Origin: an uncultured Erwinia sp.
Lineage (GTDB): Bacteria > Pseudomonadota > Gammaproteobacteria > Enterobacterales > Enterobacteriaceae
DNA length: 39,408 nt
Reading direction: 5' to 3'
Assembly (NCBI GenBank): GCA_946221915.1
Contig: CAMIKG010000045.1
Coordinates: forward strand, 1-39,408
The position numbers and the translations under genes are program-made. This document shows positions 8,666 through 16,385 of the stretch, in pieces. The notes beneath the pieces were generated by a model, which was not told the origin of the DNA, ran no database searches, and saw only the letters and a list, made by a program, of their open reading frames with translations. The number at the start of each line of letters is the position of its first letter. Positions within the stretch are counted from its first letter, which is position 1.

Positions 8666-8749
8666 CTTGTCGGAGTGCCCTTCGGGGCTGAGACCGTTAA
8701 TTCGGGATCCGCGGAACCTGATCAGGTTAGTACCTGCGAAGGGAACAAG
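8666..8749 (+). ncRNA. TPP riboswitch (THI element) controlling thiCEFSGH
   Basis: The conserved THI-box core is present: GGGGCTGAGA (8684-8693) in the pyrimidine-sensing arm, and ACCTGATCAGGTTAGTACC in the pyrophosphate arm at 8716-8734. CTTGT (8666-8670) and ACAAG (8745-8749) close helix P1. About 104 nt separate the aptamer from the thiC ATG, room for an expression platform; the thiC Shine-Dalgarno (CAGGA, about 8 nt before the ATG) could be sequestered. Thiamine diphosphate is expected to turn the operon off. Confidence 0.95.
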
Positions 8750-8853
8750 AGTAAACACGCTGTTTCGGTGCTGACCGCTGTTGCGTCACGCCGTCTGTTA
8801 CTCCCGCCGAACTCCGGACAAGCCATTTTTCCTTTGTTATCAGGATATGTGCT

Positions 8854-10788
8854 ATGTCTGACGTTAAGAAAAAATCCACCCGCCGTGAGCAGCGCGCTGA
8901 AGCGCAACAGTTTATCGACTCCCTGCAGGGCACCGCTTTTCCCAGTTCGCAACGTATCTACCTGCAAGGCTCACGCGACGATATCCGCGTGCCGATGCGT
9001 GAAATCCAGCTCAGTCCTACCCTGACTGGCGGCAGCAAAGAGCATCCGCAGTTTGAAGCCAATGAACCCGTACCGGTCTATGACACGGCGGGTCCTTATG
9101 GCGATCCTGCCGCCCGCATTGATGTGCATCGCGGGCTGGCGCGCGGCCGCGCGGCGTGGATCGCGGAACGCGGCGACAGCGAAGAGATCGCGCAGCTGAG
9201 TTCCAGTTATACCCAGCAGCGTCTGGCGGATGAAGGGCTCGATCATCTGCGCTTTGAACATCTGCCGCGTCCGCGCCGCGCGCGTGCCGGGCACTGCGTC
9301 ACCCAGCTGCACTATGCGCGCCTCGGTATCATCACCCCGGAAATGGAGTTTATCGCCCTGCGGGAAAATATGGGGCGCGAGCGCATTCGTGGTGAGGTGT
9401 TGCGGCAGCAGCATCCCGGCCACAGCTTCGGCGCCCAGCTGCCGGAGAATATCACTGCCGAATTTGTCCGCCAGGAAGTTGCCGCCGGACGCGCCATTAT
9501 TCCGGCCAATATTAATCACCCCGAATCAGAGCCGATGATTATTGGCCGTAACTTCCTGGTAAAAGTGAATGCCAATATCGGCAACTCCGCCGTCACCTCG
9601 TCGATTGAAGAGGAAGTAGAAAAACTGGTGTGGTCCACCCGCTGGGGCGCGGACACGGTGATGGATCTCTCTACTGGCCGTTATATCCATGAAACGCGCG
9701 AATGGATACTGCGTAACAGCCCGGTGCCAATTGGTACGGTGCCCATCTATCAGGCGCTGGAGAAAGTAAATGGTGTCGCCGAAGATCTGAACTGGGACGT
9801 GTTCCGCGACACCCTGCTGGAGCAGGCGGAGCAAGGGGTGGATTACTTCACCATCCACGCCGGTGTGCTGCTGCGCTATGTGCCGATGACGGCGAAACGT
9901 CTGACCGGCATCGTGTCGCGCGGCGGTTCGATTATGGCCAAGTGGTGCCTGTCGCATCACCGCGAGAGCTTCCTGTACGAACATTTCCGCGAAATCTGCC
10001 AGATTTGCGCCGCCTACGATGTGTCGCTGTCGCTGGGCGACGGCCTGCGCCCCGGTTCGATTCAGGACGCCAATGACGAAGCACAATTTGCAGAACTGCG
10101 CACGCTGGGCGAGCTGACCAAAATCGCCTGGGAGTATGACGTGCAGGTGATGATTGAAGGCCCCGGCCATGTGCCGATGCAGATGATCCGCCGCAACATG
10201 ACCGAGCAGCTGGAGCACTGCCATGAAGCGCCATTCTATACCCTCGGCCCGCTGACCACCGATATTGCGCCAGGCTATGACCACTTCACCTCCGGCATTG
10301 GCGCGGCAATGATTGGCTGGTTCGGCTGCGCCATGCTGTGCTATGTGACGCCAAAAGAGCATCTCGGCCTGCCGAACAAAGAAGATGTCAAACAGGGGCT
10401 GATCACCTACAAGATCGCCGCTCATGCCGCCGATCTGGCGAAAGGCCACCCGGGCGCGCAGATCCGCGATAACGCGATGTCGAAAGCGCGCTTCGAATTC
10501 CGCTGGGAAGATCAGTTTAACCTGGCGCTCGACCCGCACACCGCGCGGGCTTATCACGACGAAACACTGCCGCAGGAGTCGGGCAAAGTCGCCCACTTCT
10601 GCTCCATGTGCGGTCCGAAATTCTGCTCGATGAAGATTACCCAGGAAGTTCGTGAATACGCCGCTAAGCAGGAAGCGCAGGCACAACCTATCGAAGTGGG
10701 TATGGCGCAGATGTCAGAGGCTTTCCGCCGGCGCGGCGGCGAGCTGTATCACGCTGCTGATACCCTGTCTCAGGAGGAACAAGCATGA
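8854..10788 (+). CDS. thiC: Phosphomethylpyrimidine synthase (HMP-P synthase)
   Basis: ThiC is a radical SAM enzyme that rearranges aminoimidazole ribotide into hydroxymethylpyrimidine phosphate, the pyrimidine half of thiamine. The 644-residue protein has the non-canonical C-terminal iron-sulphur motif CX2CX4C (Cys583, Cys586, Cys591 in CSMCGPKFCS) and the EGPGHVPM metal/substrate segment. It is the first gene behind the TPP riboswitch and overlaps thiE by four bases (ATGA). Confidence 0.98.
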   Translation: MSDVKKKSTRREQRAEAQQFIDSLQGTAFPSSQRIYLQGSRDDIRVPMREIQLSPTLTGGSKEHPQFEANEPVPVYDTAGPYGDPAARIDVHRGLARGRAAWIAERGDSEEIAQLSSSYTQQRLADEGLDHLRFEHLPRPRRARAGHCVTQLHYARLGIITPEMEFIALRENMGRERIRGEVLRQQHPGHSFGAQLPENITAEFVRQEVAAGRAIIPANINHPESEPMIIGRNFLVKVNANIGNSAVTSSIEEEVEKLVWSTRWGADTVMDLSTGRYIHETREWILRNSPVPIGTVPIYQALEKVNGVAEDLNWDVFRDTLLEQAEQGVDYFTIHAGVLLRYVPMTAKRLTGIVSRGGSIMAKWCLSHHRESFLYEHFREICQICAAYDVSLSLGDGLRPGSIQDANDEAQFAELRTLGELTKIAWEYDVQVMIEGPGHVPMQMIRRNMTEQLEHCHEAPFYTLGPLTTDIAPGYDHFTSGIGAAMIGWFGCAMLCYVTPKEHLGLPNKEDVKQGLITYKIAAHAADLAKGHPGAQIRDNAMSKARFEFRWEDQFNLALDPHTARAYHDETLPQESGKVAHFCSMCGPKFCSMKITQEVREYAAKQEAQAQPIEVGMAQMSEAFRRRGGELYHAADTLSQEEQA

Positions 10789-11438
10789 CGCAACCCTTCC
10801 CCGCCACAGCGAAACAACTGGGGCTGTATCCGGTGGTCGACAGTGTGATCTGGATTGCACGTCTGCTTGATGCAGGCGTACGCACTATCCAGCTGCGCAT
10901 CAAAGATCTGCCCGACGAAGCCGTTGAAGCGGATATTAAGCAAGCCATCGCGCTGGGCAGGCAGTACCACGCACGCCTGTTTATCAATGATTACTGGCGG
11001 CTGGCGATAAAACACCAGGCGTATGGCGTGCATCTCGGTCAGGAAGACCTGGATATCGCCGACCTCGATGCCATTCGCCGCGCCGGACTGCGCCTCGGCC
11101 TCTCCACCCATGATGACGCCGAGCTGGATCGCGCGCTGGCGCAGCGGCCATCCTACATCGCGCTCGGGCATATTTTCCCGACGCAGACCAAACAGATGCC
11201 GTCCGAACCACAGGGCCTGAGCGAACTGACACGTCATCTCGACCATCTGCGCGACATCCCGACAGTGGCGATTGGCGGCATCAGTATCGAACGCGCGCCT
11301 GCGGTACTGGCGACCGGCGTCGGCAGTATCGCGGTAGTCAGCGCCATTACTCAGGCGCCAGACTGGCGTCAGGCCACGCAGACGCTGCTGGCATTAGTGG
11401 CGCAGACGCAGGGAGCGCATCATGCTGAGCGACCATGA
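10785..11438 (+). CDS. thiE: Thiamine-phosphate synthase
   Basis: ThiE couples HMP-pyrophosphate with thiazole phosphate to make thiamine monophosphate. The 217-residue TIM-barrel protein contains QLRIKD near the start, HLGQEDL, GHIFPTQTK (the flexible substrate loop) and the phosphate-binding AIGGIS segment. An AGGAGG-type Shine-Dalgarno lies inside the end of thiC, and the start overlaps the thiC stop, suggesting translational coupling. It also overlaps thiF by 17 bases. Confidence 0.96.
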   Translation: MTQPFPATAKQLGLYPVVDSVIWIARLLDAGVRTIQLRIKDLPDEAVEADIKQAIALGRQYHARLFINDYWRLAIKHQAYGVHLGQEDLDIADLDAIRRAGLRLGLSTHDDAELDRALAQRPSYIALGHIFPTQTKQMPSEPQGLSELTRHLDHLRDIPTVAIGGISIERAPAVLATGVGSIAVVSAITQAPDWRQATQTLLALVAQTQGAHHAERP

Positions 11439-12171
11439 TTTTATGCGCTACAGCCGTCAGCTGCTGCTGGAAGAGTTCGGCATCGCGGCGCAGGAGATGC
11501 TGCAGCGCGCCAGCGTGCTGATTGTCGGCGTGGGCGGGCTCGGTTCGCCGGCGGCGCTCTATCTGGCGGCAGCGGGCGTCGGAAAATTACTGCTGGCGGA
11601 TGACGACAAATTACATATCAGCAATTTACAGCGACAGATTCTGTTTCGCAGCCGGGAGACTGGCCAGCCGAAAGCGCGGCTGGCGCAGCAGCATCTGCAG
11701 GCGCTCAATCCGCAGGTGACAGCGATTGCCGTGGAGCAGCGTATGGATGAAGAGAGCCTGCCCGCGCTGGTGCGGCAGGTCGATCTGGTGCTGGACTGCA
11801 GCGACAACATGGCCACCCGCCATGCGGTGAATGCCGCCTGCGTCGCCAGCAATACTCCGCTGGTAAGCGGCAGCGCGGTGGGCTTTAGCGGTCAGCTGAT
11901 GGTGATTGCTCCGCCGTGGGAACAGGGTTGCTACCGCTGTCTGTGGCCGGACGATGCAGAACCGCAGCGCAACTGCCGTACTGCTGGCGTGCTGGGCCCG
12001 GTCGTCGGTGTGATCGGCACGTTGCAGGCGCTGGAAGCGCTGAAATTACTGGCAGGCCGGTCGTCTCCGCTGAACGGCAAACTGCGGCTGTTTGACGCCC
12101 GCCAGCAGACGTGGCGCACGCTCAACTTACAGCGCACGGCGCACTGCGCGGTTTGCGGGAGCGAGCCATGA
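11422..12171 (+). CDS. thiF: ThiS adenylyltransferase ThiF
   Basis: ThiF, an E1-like enzyme, adenylates the C-terminal glycine of ThiS so that sulphur can be loaded for thiazole formation. The 249-residue protein has the nucleotide-binding GVGGLGSPAALYLAAAGVG segment and two zinc-type CXXC pairs (CYRC and, near the C-terminus, CAVC). The cysteine in NCRTAGVLG matches the conserved one that forms the acyl persulphide link to ThiS. Its last bases overlap the thiS start (ATGA). Confidence 0.96.
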   Translation: MLSDHDFMRYSRQLLLEEFGIAAQEMLQRASVLIVGVGGLGSPAALYLAAAGVGKLLLADDDKLHISNLQRQILFRSRETGQPKARLAQQHLQALNPQVTAIAVEQRMDEESLPALVRQVDLVLDCSDNMATRHAVNAACVASNTPLVSGSAVGFSGQLMVIAPPWEQGCYRCLWPDDAEPQRNCRTAGVLGPVVGVIGTLQALEALKLLAGRSSPLNGKLRLFDARQQTWRTLNLQRTAHCAVCGSEP

Positions 12172-12368
12172 AGATTGTTGTGAATGACGAGCCGATGACG
12201 CTGACGTCGGCGCTGTCGGTGGCCGCACTGCTCGAACAGCTTGCGCGCCACCAGCCGGGCACCGCCATCGCGGTGAACCAATCGATTGTGCCACGCGACC
12301 GCTGGCCATCCCATCTTCTCGAGGAGGGCGATGAACTGGTGATATTCCAGGCCATCGCCGGAGGCTGA
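12168..12368 (+). CDS. thiS: Sulphur carrier protein ThiS
   Basis: The 66-residue ubiquitin-like protein carries sulphur as a C-terminal thiocarboxylate to ThiG. It starts MKIVVND, has the typical GDELVIFQAIAGG ending and terminates in Gly-Gly, which ThiF adenylates. The ATG at 12168 overlaps the thiF stop codon. A longer in-frame extension upstream exists but lies inside thiF and is not needed. Confidence 0.95.
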   Translation: MKIVVNDEPMTLTSALSVAALLEQLARHQPGTAIAVNQSIVPRDRWPSHLLEEGDELVIFQAIAGG

Positions 12369-12369
12369 T

Positions 12370-13146
12370 ATGTTACAGATAGCAGATAAATGTTTTTCGT
12401 CACGCCTGTTTACCGGCACCGGCAAGTTCGCCACTCCCGCGCTGATGCTGGAGGCAATTCGCGAATCCGGCTCACAGCTGGTAACCATGGCGATGAAGCG
12501 CGTCGACCTGAAAGGGGGCGATGACGGCATTCTGGCGCCATTACAGCAACTGGGAGTTCAGCTGCTGCCGAATACCTCCGGCGCTAAAACGGCGGCAGAG
12601 GCGATTTTTGCCGCGCATCTGGCGCGCGAAGCGCTGGGCACCCACTGGCTGAAGCTGGAAATTCACCCGGACGCACGTTACCTGCTGCCGGACCCGATTG
12701 AAACCCTGAAAGCCGCGGAACAGCTGGTGAAAGAGGGTTTTGTCGTGCTGCCTTACTGCAGCGCCGACCCGGTGCTGTGCAAACGGCTGGAAGAAGTCGG
12801 CTGCGCGGCGGTGATGCCGCTGGGCGCGCCGATTGGCAGCAATCAGGGACTGAAAACCCGCGATCTGCTGGCAATTATTATCGAACAGGCAAAAGTGCCT
12901 GTGGTCGTCGATGCAGGTATTGGCGCGCCGAGCCATGCCAGTGAAGCGCTGGAGATGGGCGCGGATGCGGTGCTGGTCAATACTGCGATTGCGGTGGCGC
13001 GTGACCCGGTACAGATGGCGCGCGCCTTTAAGCTGGCGGTGGAAGCCGGGGAACTGGCATACAGTAGCGGCCTCGGCCCGGCGCGACAGCAGGCGCAGGC
13101 CTCCAGTCCGCTGACGGCCTTCCTGCAGCATAGTGAGGCGTTGTGA
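12370..13146 (+). CDS. thiG: Thiazole synthase ThiG
   Basis: ThiG builds the thiazole phosphate from deoxyxylulose 5-phosphate, dehydroglycine and the ThiS thiocarboxylate. The 258-residue TIM-barrel has FTGTGKF near the N-terminus, the Schiff-base Lys95 in LKLEIHPD and the phosphate-binding DAGIGAPSHA. It begins 1 bp after the thiS stop and forms the ThiGH complex with the next product. Confidence 0.97.
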   Translation: MLQIADKCFSSRLFTGTGKFATPALMLEAIRESGSQLVTMAMKRVDLKGGDDGILAPLQQLGVQLLPNTSGAKTAAEAIFAAHLAREALGTHWLKLEIHPDARYLLPDPIETLKAAEQLVKEGFVVLPYCSADPVLCKRLEEVGCAAVMPLGAPIGSNQGLKTRDLLAIIIEQAKVPVVVDAGIGAPSHASEALEMGADAVLVNTAIAVARDPVQMARAFKLAVEAGELAYSSGLGPARQQAQASSPLTAFLQHSEAL

Positions 13147-14285
13147 TGAGCGACTTTATTGCGCGCTGGGAACAGCTGCACTGGGACGATATCGCCATGC
13201 GTATCAACAGCAAAACCGCCGCCGATGTCGAACGGGCACTCAACGCGCCGCGCGTCGGCCGCGAAGAGCTGATGGCTCTGCTGTCACCTGCCGCTGCGGC
13301 GTATCTTGAACCGCTGGCGGCGAAAGCGCAGCGCCTGACACGCCAGCGCTTCGGCAACACCGTCAGCTTCTATGTTCCGCTCTATCTCTCTAACCTGTGC
13401 GCCAATGACTGCACCTACTGCGGCTTCTCGATGAGTAACCGCATTAAACGCAAGACGCTGGACAGCGAGGAGATCGCCCGCGAATGTGAAGCGATCCGCG
13501 CGCTGGGCTTCGATCACCTGTTGCTGGTGACAGGTGAACATCAGAGCAAAGTCGGTATGGATTACTTCCGCCAGCACGTCCCGGCGATCCGCAACCGCTT
13601 CAGCTCGCTGATGATGGAAGTGCAGCCGATGTCGCAGGACGACTACGCCGAGCTGAAAACCCTTGGGCTGGACGGTGTGCTGGTGTATCAGGAGACCTAT
13701 CATCCGGCGGTCTACAGTCAGCACCACCTGAAAGGCAACAAGCAGGATTTCTTCTTCCGGCTGGAAACGCCGGATCGCCTGGGGCGCGCCGGGATCGACA
13801 AGATCGGACTGGGAGCATTGATCGGCCTGTCCGACAGCTGGCGCACCGACTGCTATATGGTGGCGGAGCATCTGCTTTGGCTGCAGCAAACTTACTGGCA
13901 GAGCCGCTACTCAGTTTCATTCCCGCGGCTGCGGCCCTGTGCAGGCGGCATTCAGCCTGCGTCGATCATGAATGAAAGCCAGCTGGTGCAGGTGATTTGC
14001 GCTTTCCGCCTGTTCTCGCCGGAAGTGGAACTGTCGCTCTCCACGCGTGAATCACCGTGGTTCCGCGATCATGTGGTGCCGCTGGCGATTAACAGCGTCA
14101 GCGCCTTCTCCAAAACGCAGCCGGGCGGCTATGCCGATAATCGCCCGGAGCTGGAGCAGTTTGCACCGCATGACGACCGTACGCCGCAGCAGGTGGCGGA
14201 AGCGCTGCGCCAGTCCGGGTTACAGCCAGTATGGAAAGACTGGGACAGTTATCTGGGACGCAACGCGCAGGAAAAAGTAAGCTGA
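13146..14285 (+). CDS. thiH: Tyrosine lyase ThiH (2-iminoacetate synthase)
   Basis: ThiH is a radical SAM enzyme that cleaves tyrosine to p-cresol and dehydroglycine for thiazole assembly. The cluster motif CX3CX2C is Cys85, Cys89 and Cys92 (NLCANDCTYCGF). Starting at the ATG at 13146 gives 379 residues; a GTG at 13143 adds one. The ATG shares its A with the thiG stop (TGATG). Last gene of the operon; the gap to 14414 shows hairpins but no U-tract terminator. Confidence 0.97.
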   Translation: MSDFIARWEQLHWDDIAMRINSKTAADVERALNAPRVGREELMALLSPAAAAYLEPLAAKAQRLTRQRFGNTVSFYVPLYLSNLCANDCTYCGFSMSNRIKRKTLDSEEIARECEAIRALGFDHLLLVTGEHQSKVGMDYFRQHVPAIRNRFSSLMMEVQPMSQDDYAELKTLGLDGVLVYQETYHPAVYSQHHLKGNKQDFFFRLETPDRLGRAGIDKIGLGALIGLSDSWRTDCYMVAEHLLWLQQTYWQSRYSVSFPRLRPCAGGIQPASIMNESQLVQVICAFRLFSPEVELSLSTRESPWFRDHVVPLAINSVSAFSKTQPGGYADNRPELEQFAPHDDRTPQQVAEALRQSGLQPVWKDWDSYLGRNAQEKVS

Positions 14286-14331
14286 TGTCGGCACGGTGAA
14301 AAGATGCCGGCATGCTGCGCAAGCTGTGAAT

Positions 14332-14371
14332 GCGCCACTGGCGGGGAAAATTCAGTACGTTACAGTGGCGC
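14332..14371. repeat. Inverted repeat downstream of thiH
   Basis: GCGCCACTG (14332-14340) and CAGTGGCGC (14363-14371) form a 9-bp stem with a 22-nt loop between convergent thiH and the MocR-type gene. No U tract follows, so a terminator role is only possible. Confidence 0.35.
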
Positions 14372-14413
14372 TGTCGCTGACAACCTCAGTGACCGGGATC
14401 GGCACTTCTCCCT

Positions 14414-15877
14414 TCAGGCCGGTCCCGCCTTCACTGTTTCGGGGTGAGTCGTTTTCCCCAGACAGTCGAGCATCGCCCGTTCGATTGCCTCGCCCAGTAT
14501 CGCCAGTCCACGTTCCGTTTGTTCGTTAAACGGCATGGCGTAATTCAGGCGCAGGCAGTTACGATATTTGCCCGATGCCGAAAACAGCGAACCGACGCTA
14601 ATCTGGATCTGTTTCTCACGCATCTCACGGTTCAGACGCACCGAATCAAATGCTTCCGGCAGTTCGATCCACATCAGGAATCCGCCCTGCGGCCGGCTGA
14701 CGCAAATCCCGCAGGGAAAATAGTGGCGCACCCAGTGGGTAAAAATATCGAGGTTGCGCTGGTAATGCGCGCGCATACGGCGCAGATGCGGCTGGTAGTG
14801 TCCCTGGCGAATAAATTCCGCCACCGCCATCTGCGTTTGCGTCGCAGTTGAACCGGTGCCGATATATTTCAGATGCAGCACCCGATCGCGGTAGCGACCC
14901 GGAGCGACCCAGCCGACGCGCAGCCCCGGCGCCAGCACTTTGGAAAATGAGCTGCACAGCAGCACGCGGCCATCCTCATCCAGTGACTTAATGGTTATCG
15001 GACGCGGATAGTCATACGCCAGCTCGCCATACACATCATCTTCAATAATGGCGATATCAAAGCGCTGCGCCAGCGACAATAACGCGCGTTTGCGGGCGTC
15101 AGGCATAATAAAGCCCAGCGGATTATTGCAGTTGGGCACCACCACCACCGCTTTAATGGGCCACTGCTCCAGCGCCATCTCCAGCGCTTCCAGACTGATA
15201 CCGCTGACTGAATCGGTCGGGATCTCAATCGCTTTGATACCGAAACCGCGCAGGGTTTGCATCGTGCCATGAAAAGCAGGCGACTCGACGGCAACGATAT
15301 CGCCGGGCTGGCACACCGCGCGCAGGGAAATCGACAGCGCTTCATGGCAGCCGGTGGTGATCACAATATCCTCCTCCGTCAGCTGGCAACCACTGTCAAT
15401 CGCCAGCCGCGCCACCTGCTCACGCAGCGCGTGCACGCCGTAAATATTGTCGTAGTTGAGAATGCGCGGATCTTGTTTCTGCGCCAGGCGGCTGATGATT
15501 TTCCACAGCGGCTTCATGGTCGGCTGGCTGACATCTGGCATGCCGCTGCCAAAATGCAGCATATTGTCGTCAAGCCGGGCGTTCACCAGCTCCAGCACAG
15601 ATTCCCACTGCGTAATTTCCACCGGGCGCTGCGCCGGGCGGGTCATTGCCGGGACCGGCGGCACGGATTTACGTGGCGTGACGAAATAGCCGGAACGCGG
15701 CTGCGGGGTGATCAGCTGTTTCTCCTCCAGCAGATGATAAGCCTGCTGAACTGTACTGATACTGACGCCGTGCTCAACACTCAGCGCACGCACCGACGGC
15801 AGACGCTCGCCGCCCTGATACAACCCCTGCTCAATACGCTGCGCCAGCAGTGTGGCGAGATGTTGATAACGCGTCAT
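14414..15877 (-). CDS. MocR-type (GntR/aminotransferase) transcriptional regulator
   Basis: The 487-residue protein joins an N-terminal GntR winged helix (about 1-70, with GERLPSVRALSVEHGVSIST) to a fold-type I aminotransferase-like domain. PLP-site residues are visible: NNPLG, the Asp in IIEDDVYGELAYD and the Schiff-base Lys in CSSFSKVLAPGLRVGW. Such proteins regulate genes for PLP, amine or amino-acid metabolism; the target is not known. The ATG at 15877 is preferred because AAGGGG lies just upstream and the GntR domain begins there; a longer start lacks such support. It is divergent from the DUF1127 gene and resembles but is clearly not E. coli YdcR. Confidence 0.85.
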   Translation of the reverse strand: MTRYQHLATLLAQRIEQGLYQGGERLPSVRALSVEHGVSISTVQQAYHLLEEKQLITPQPRSGYFVTPRKSVPPVPAMTRPAQRPVEITQWESVLELVNARLDDNMLHFGSGMPDVSQPTMKPLWKIISRLAQKQDPRILNYDNIYGVHALREQVARLAIDSGCQLTEEDIVITTGCHEALSISLRAVCQPGDIVAVESPAFHGTMQTLRGFGIKAIEIPTDSVSGISLEALEMALEQWPIKAVVVVPNCNNPLGFIMPDARKRALLSLAQRFDIAIIEDDVYGELAYDYPRPITIKSLDEDGRVLLCSSFSKVLAPGLRVGWVAPGRYRDRVLHLKYIGTGSTATQTQMAVAEFIRQGHYQPHLRRMRAHYQRNLDIFTHWVRHYFPCGICVSRPQGGFLMWIELPEAFDSVRLNREMREKQIQISVGSLFSASGKYRNCLRLNYAMPFNEQTERGLAILGEAIERAMLDCLGKTTHPETVKAGPA

Positions 15878-15914
15878 CGTATTCCCCTTCGCTTCGCTTA
15901 CCATAAACAAACCA

Positions 15915-16010
15915 GTACAGATCGCGCTGAAAACGGCCATTCAGAAGCAGTATCCGTCAATCTGTATGTTAAAGAAAGTCGATCATTGCATCTGTATTGA
16001 AAATGGCCTT
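15915..16010. promoter_or_regulatory. Repeated motifs in the MocR / DUF1127 intergenic region
   Basis: ATCTGTAT occurs at 15960-15967 and 15990-15997 (30 bp apart, direct), and its near complement GTACAGAT at 15915-15922. A second motif, TGAAAAYGGCCWT, occurs at 15928-15940 and (one mismatch) 15998-16010, 70 bp apart. Spacings near multiples of a helical turn suit a regulator binding direct repeats, as MocR proteins often do. Binding is inference. Confidence 0.4.
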
Positions 16011-16052
16011 ATCCGCACAATAAGCTCCAGACAGCAAGAGAAGGAGTGGGCT

Positions 16053-16244
16053 ATGGAATTTAATGAAAATCGCGCGGGTAAACCTTTTCAGCAATCACCG
16101 TTCCGCCTGATGTTTACCCTGCCGTATCGTTTGTTGCTGGCATGGTGGCAGCGCCAGCAAACCCGCAAAATTTTATCGCGGCTCAGCGAGTCGCAGCTGC
16201 GGGATATCGGTTTAACCTGTGAAGATGTACGGCGTTATAAATAG
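16053..16244 (+). CDS. DUF1127 small basic protein
   Basis: The 63-residue product has the DUF1127 C-terminal signature (KILSRLSESQLRDIGLTCEDVRRY) after a basic, tryptophan-rich middle (LLLAWWQRQQTRK). A good AAGGAG precedes the ATG. Small DUF1127 proteins are linked to RNA-related or phosphate/colonisation phenotypes in other proteobacteria, but the role here is unknown. It is divergent from the MocR-type regulator, which may control it, and is followed by a strong terminator. Confidence 0.85.
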   Translation: MEFNENRAGKPFQQSPFRLMFTLPYRLLLAWWQRQQTRKILSRLSESQLRDIGLTCEDVRRYK

Positions 16245-16282
16245 TGTGTGTTGTAAATTGTGATGTTTAATGTGAGTTGTTT

Positions 16283-16310
16283 GGGCGAAGGATCAGCTTC
16301 GCCCTTTTTT
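16283..16310 (+). terminator. Rho-independent terminator after the DUF1127 gene
   Basis: GGGCGAAG (16283-16290) pairs with CTTCGCCC (16297-16304) around a 6-nt loop, followed by T6. Confidence 0.92.
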
Positions 16311-16332
16311 GTTTTTGCCGATCGGCAGACAT

Positions 16333-16361
16333 AAAAAAACCGCTCCGAAGAGCGGTTTTTT
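16333..16361. terminator. Bidirectional terminator of the rpoBC operon
   Basis: CCGCTC-CGAA-GAGCGG (16340-16355) is flanked by A7 on the left and T6 on the right, so it has a U tract on both strands. On the minus strand it ends rpoBC transcription 25 bp after the rpoC stop. Confidence 0.92.
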
Positions 16362-16385
16362 ATCAGATCTAGCGTAGCGGGACGA

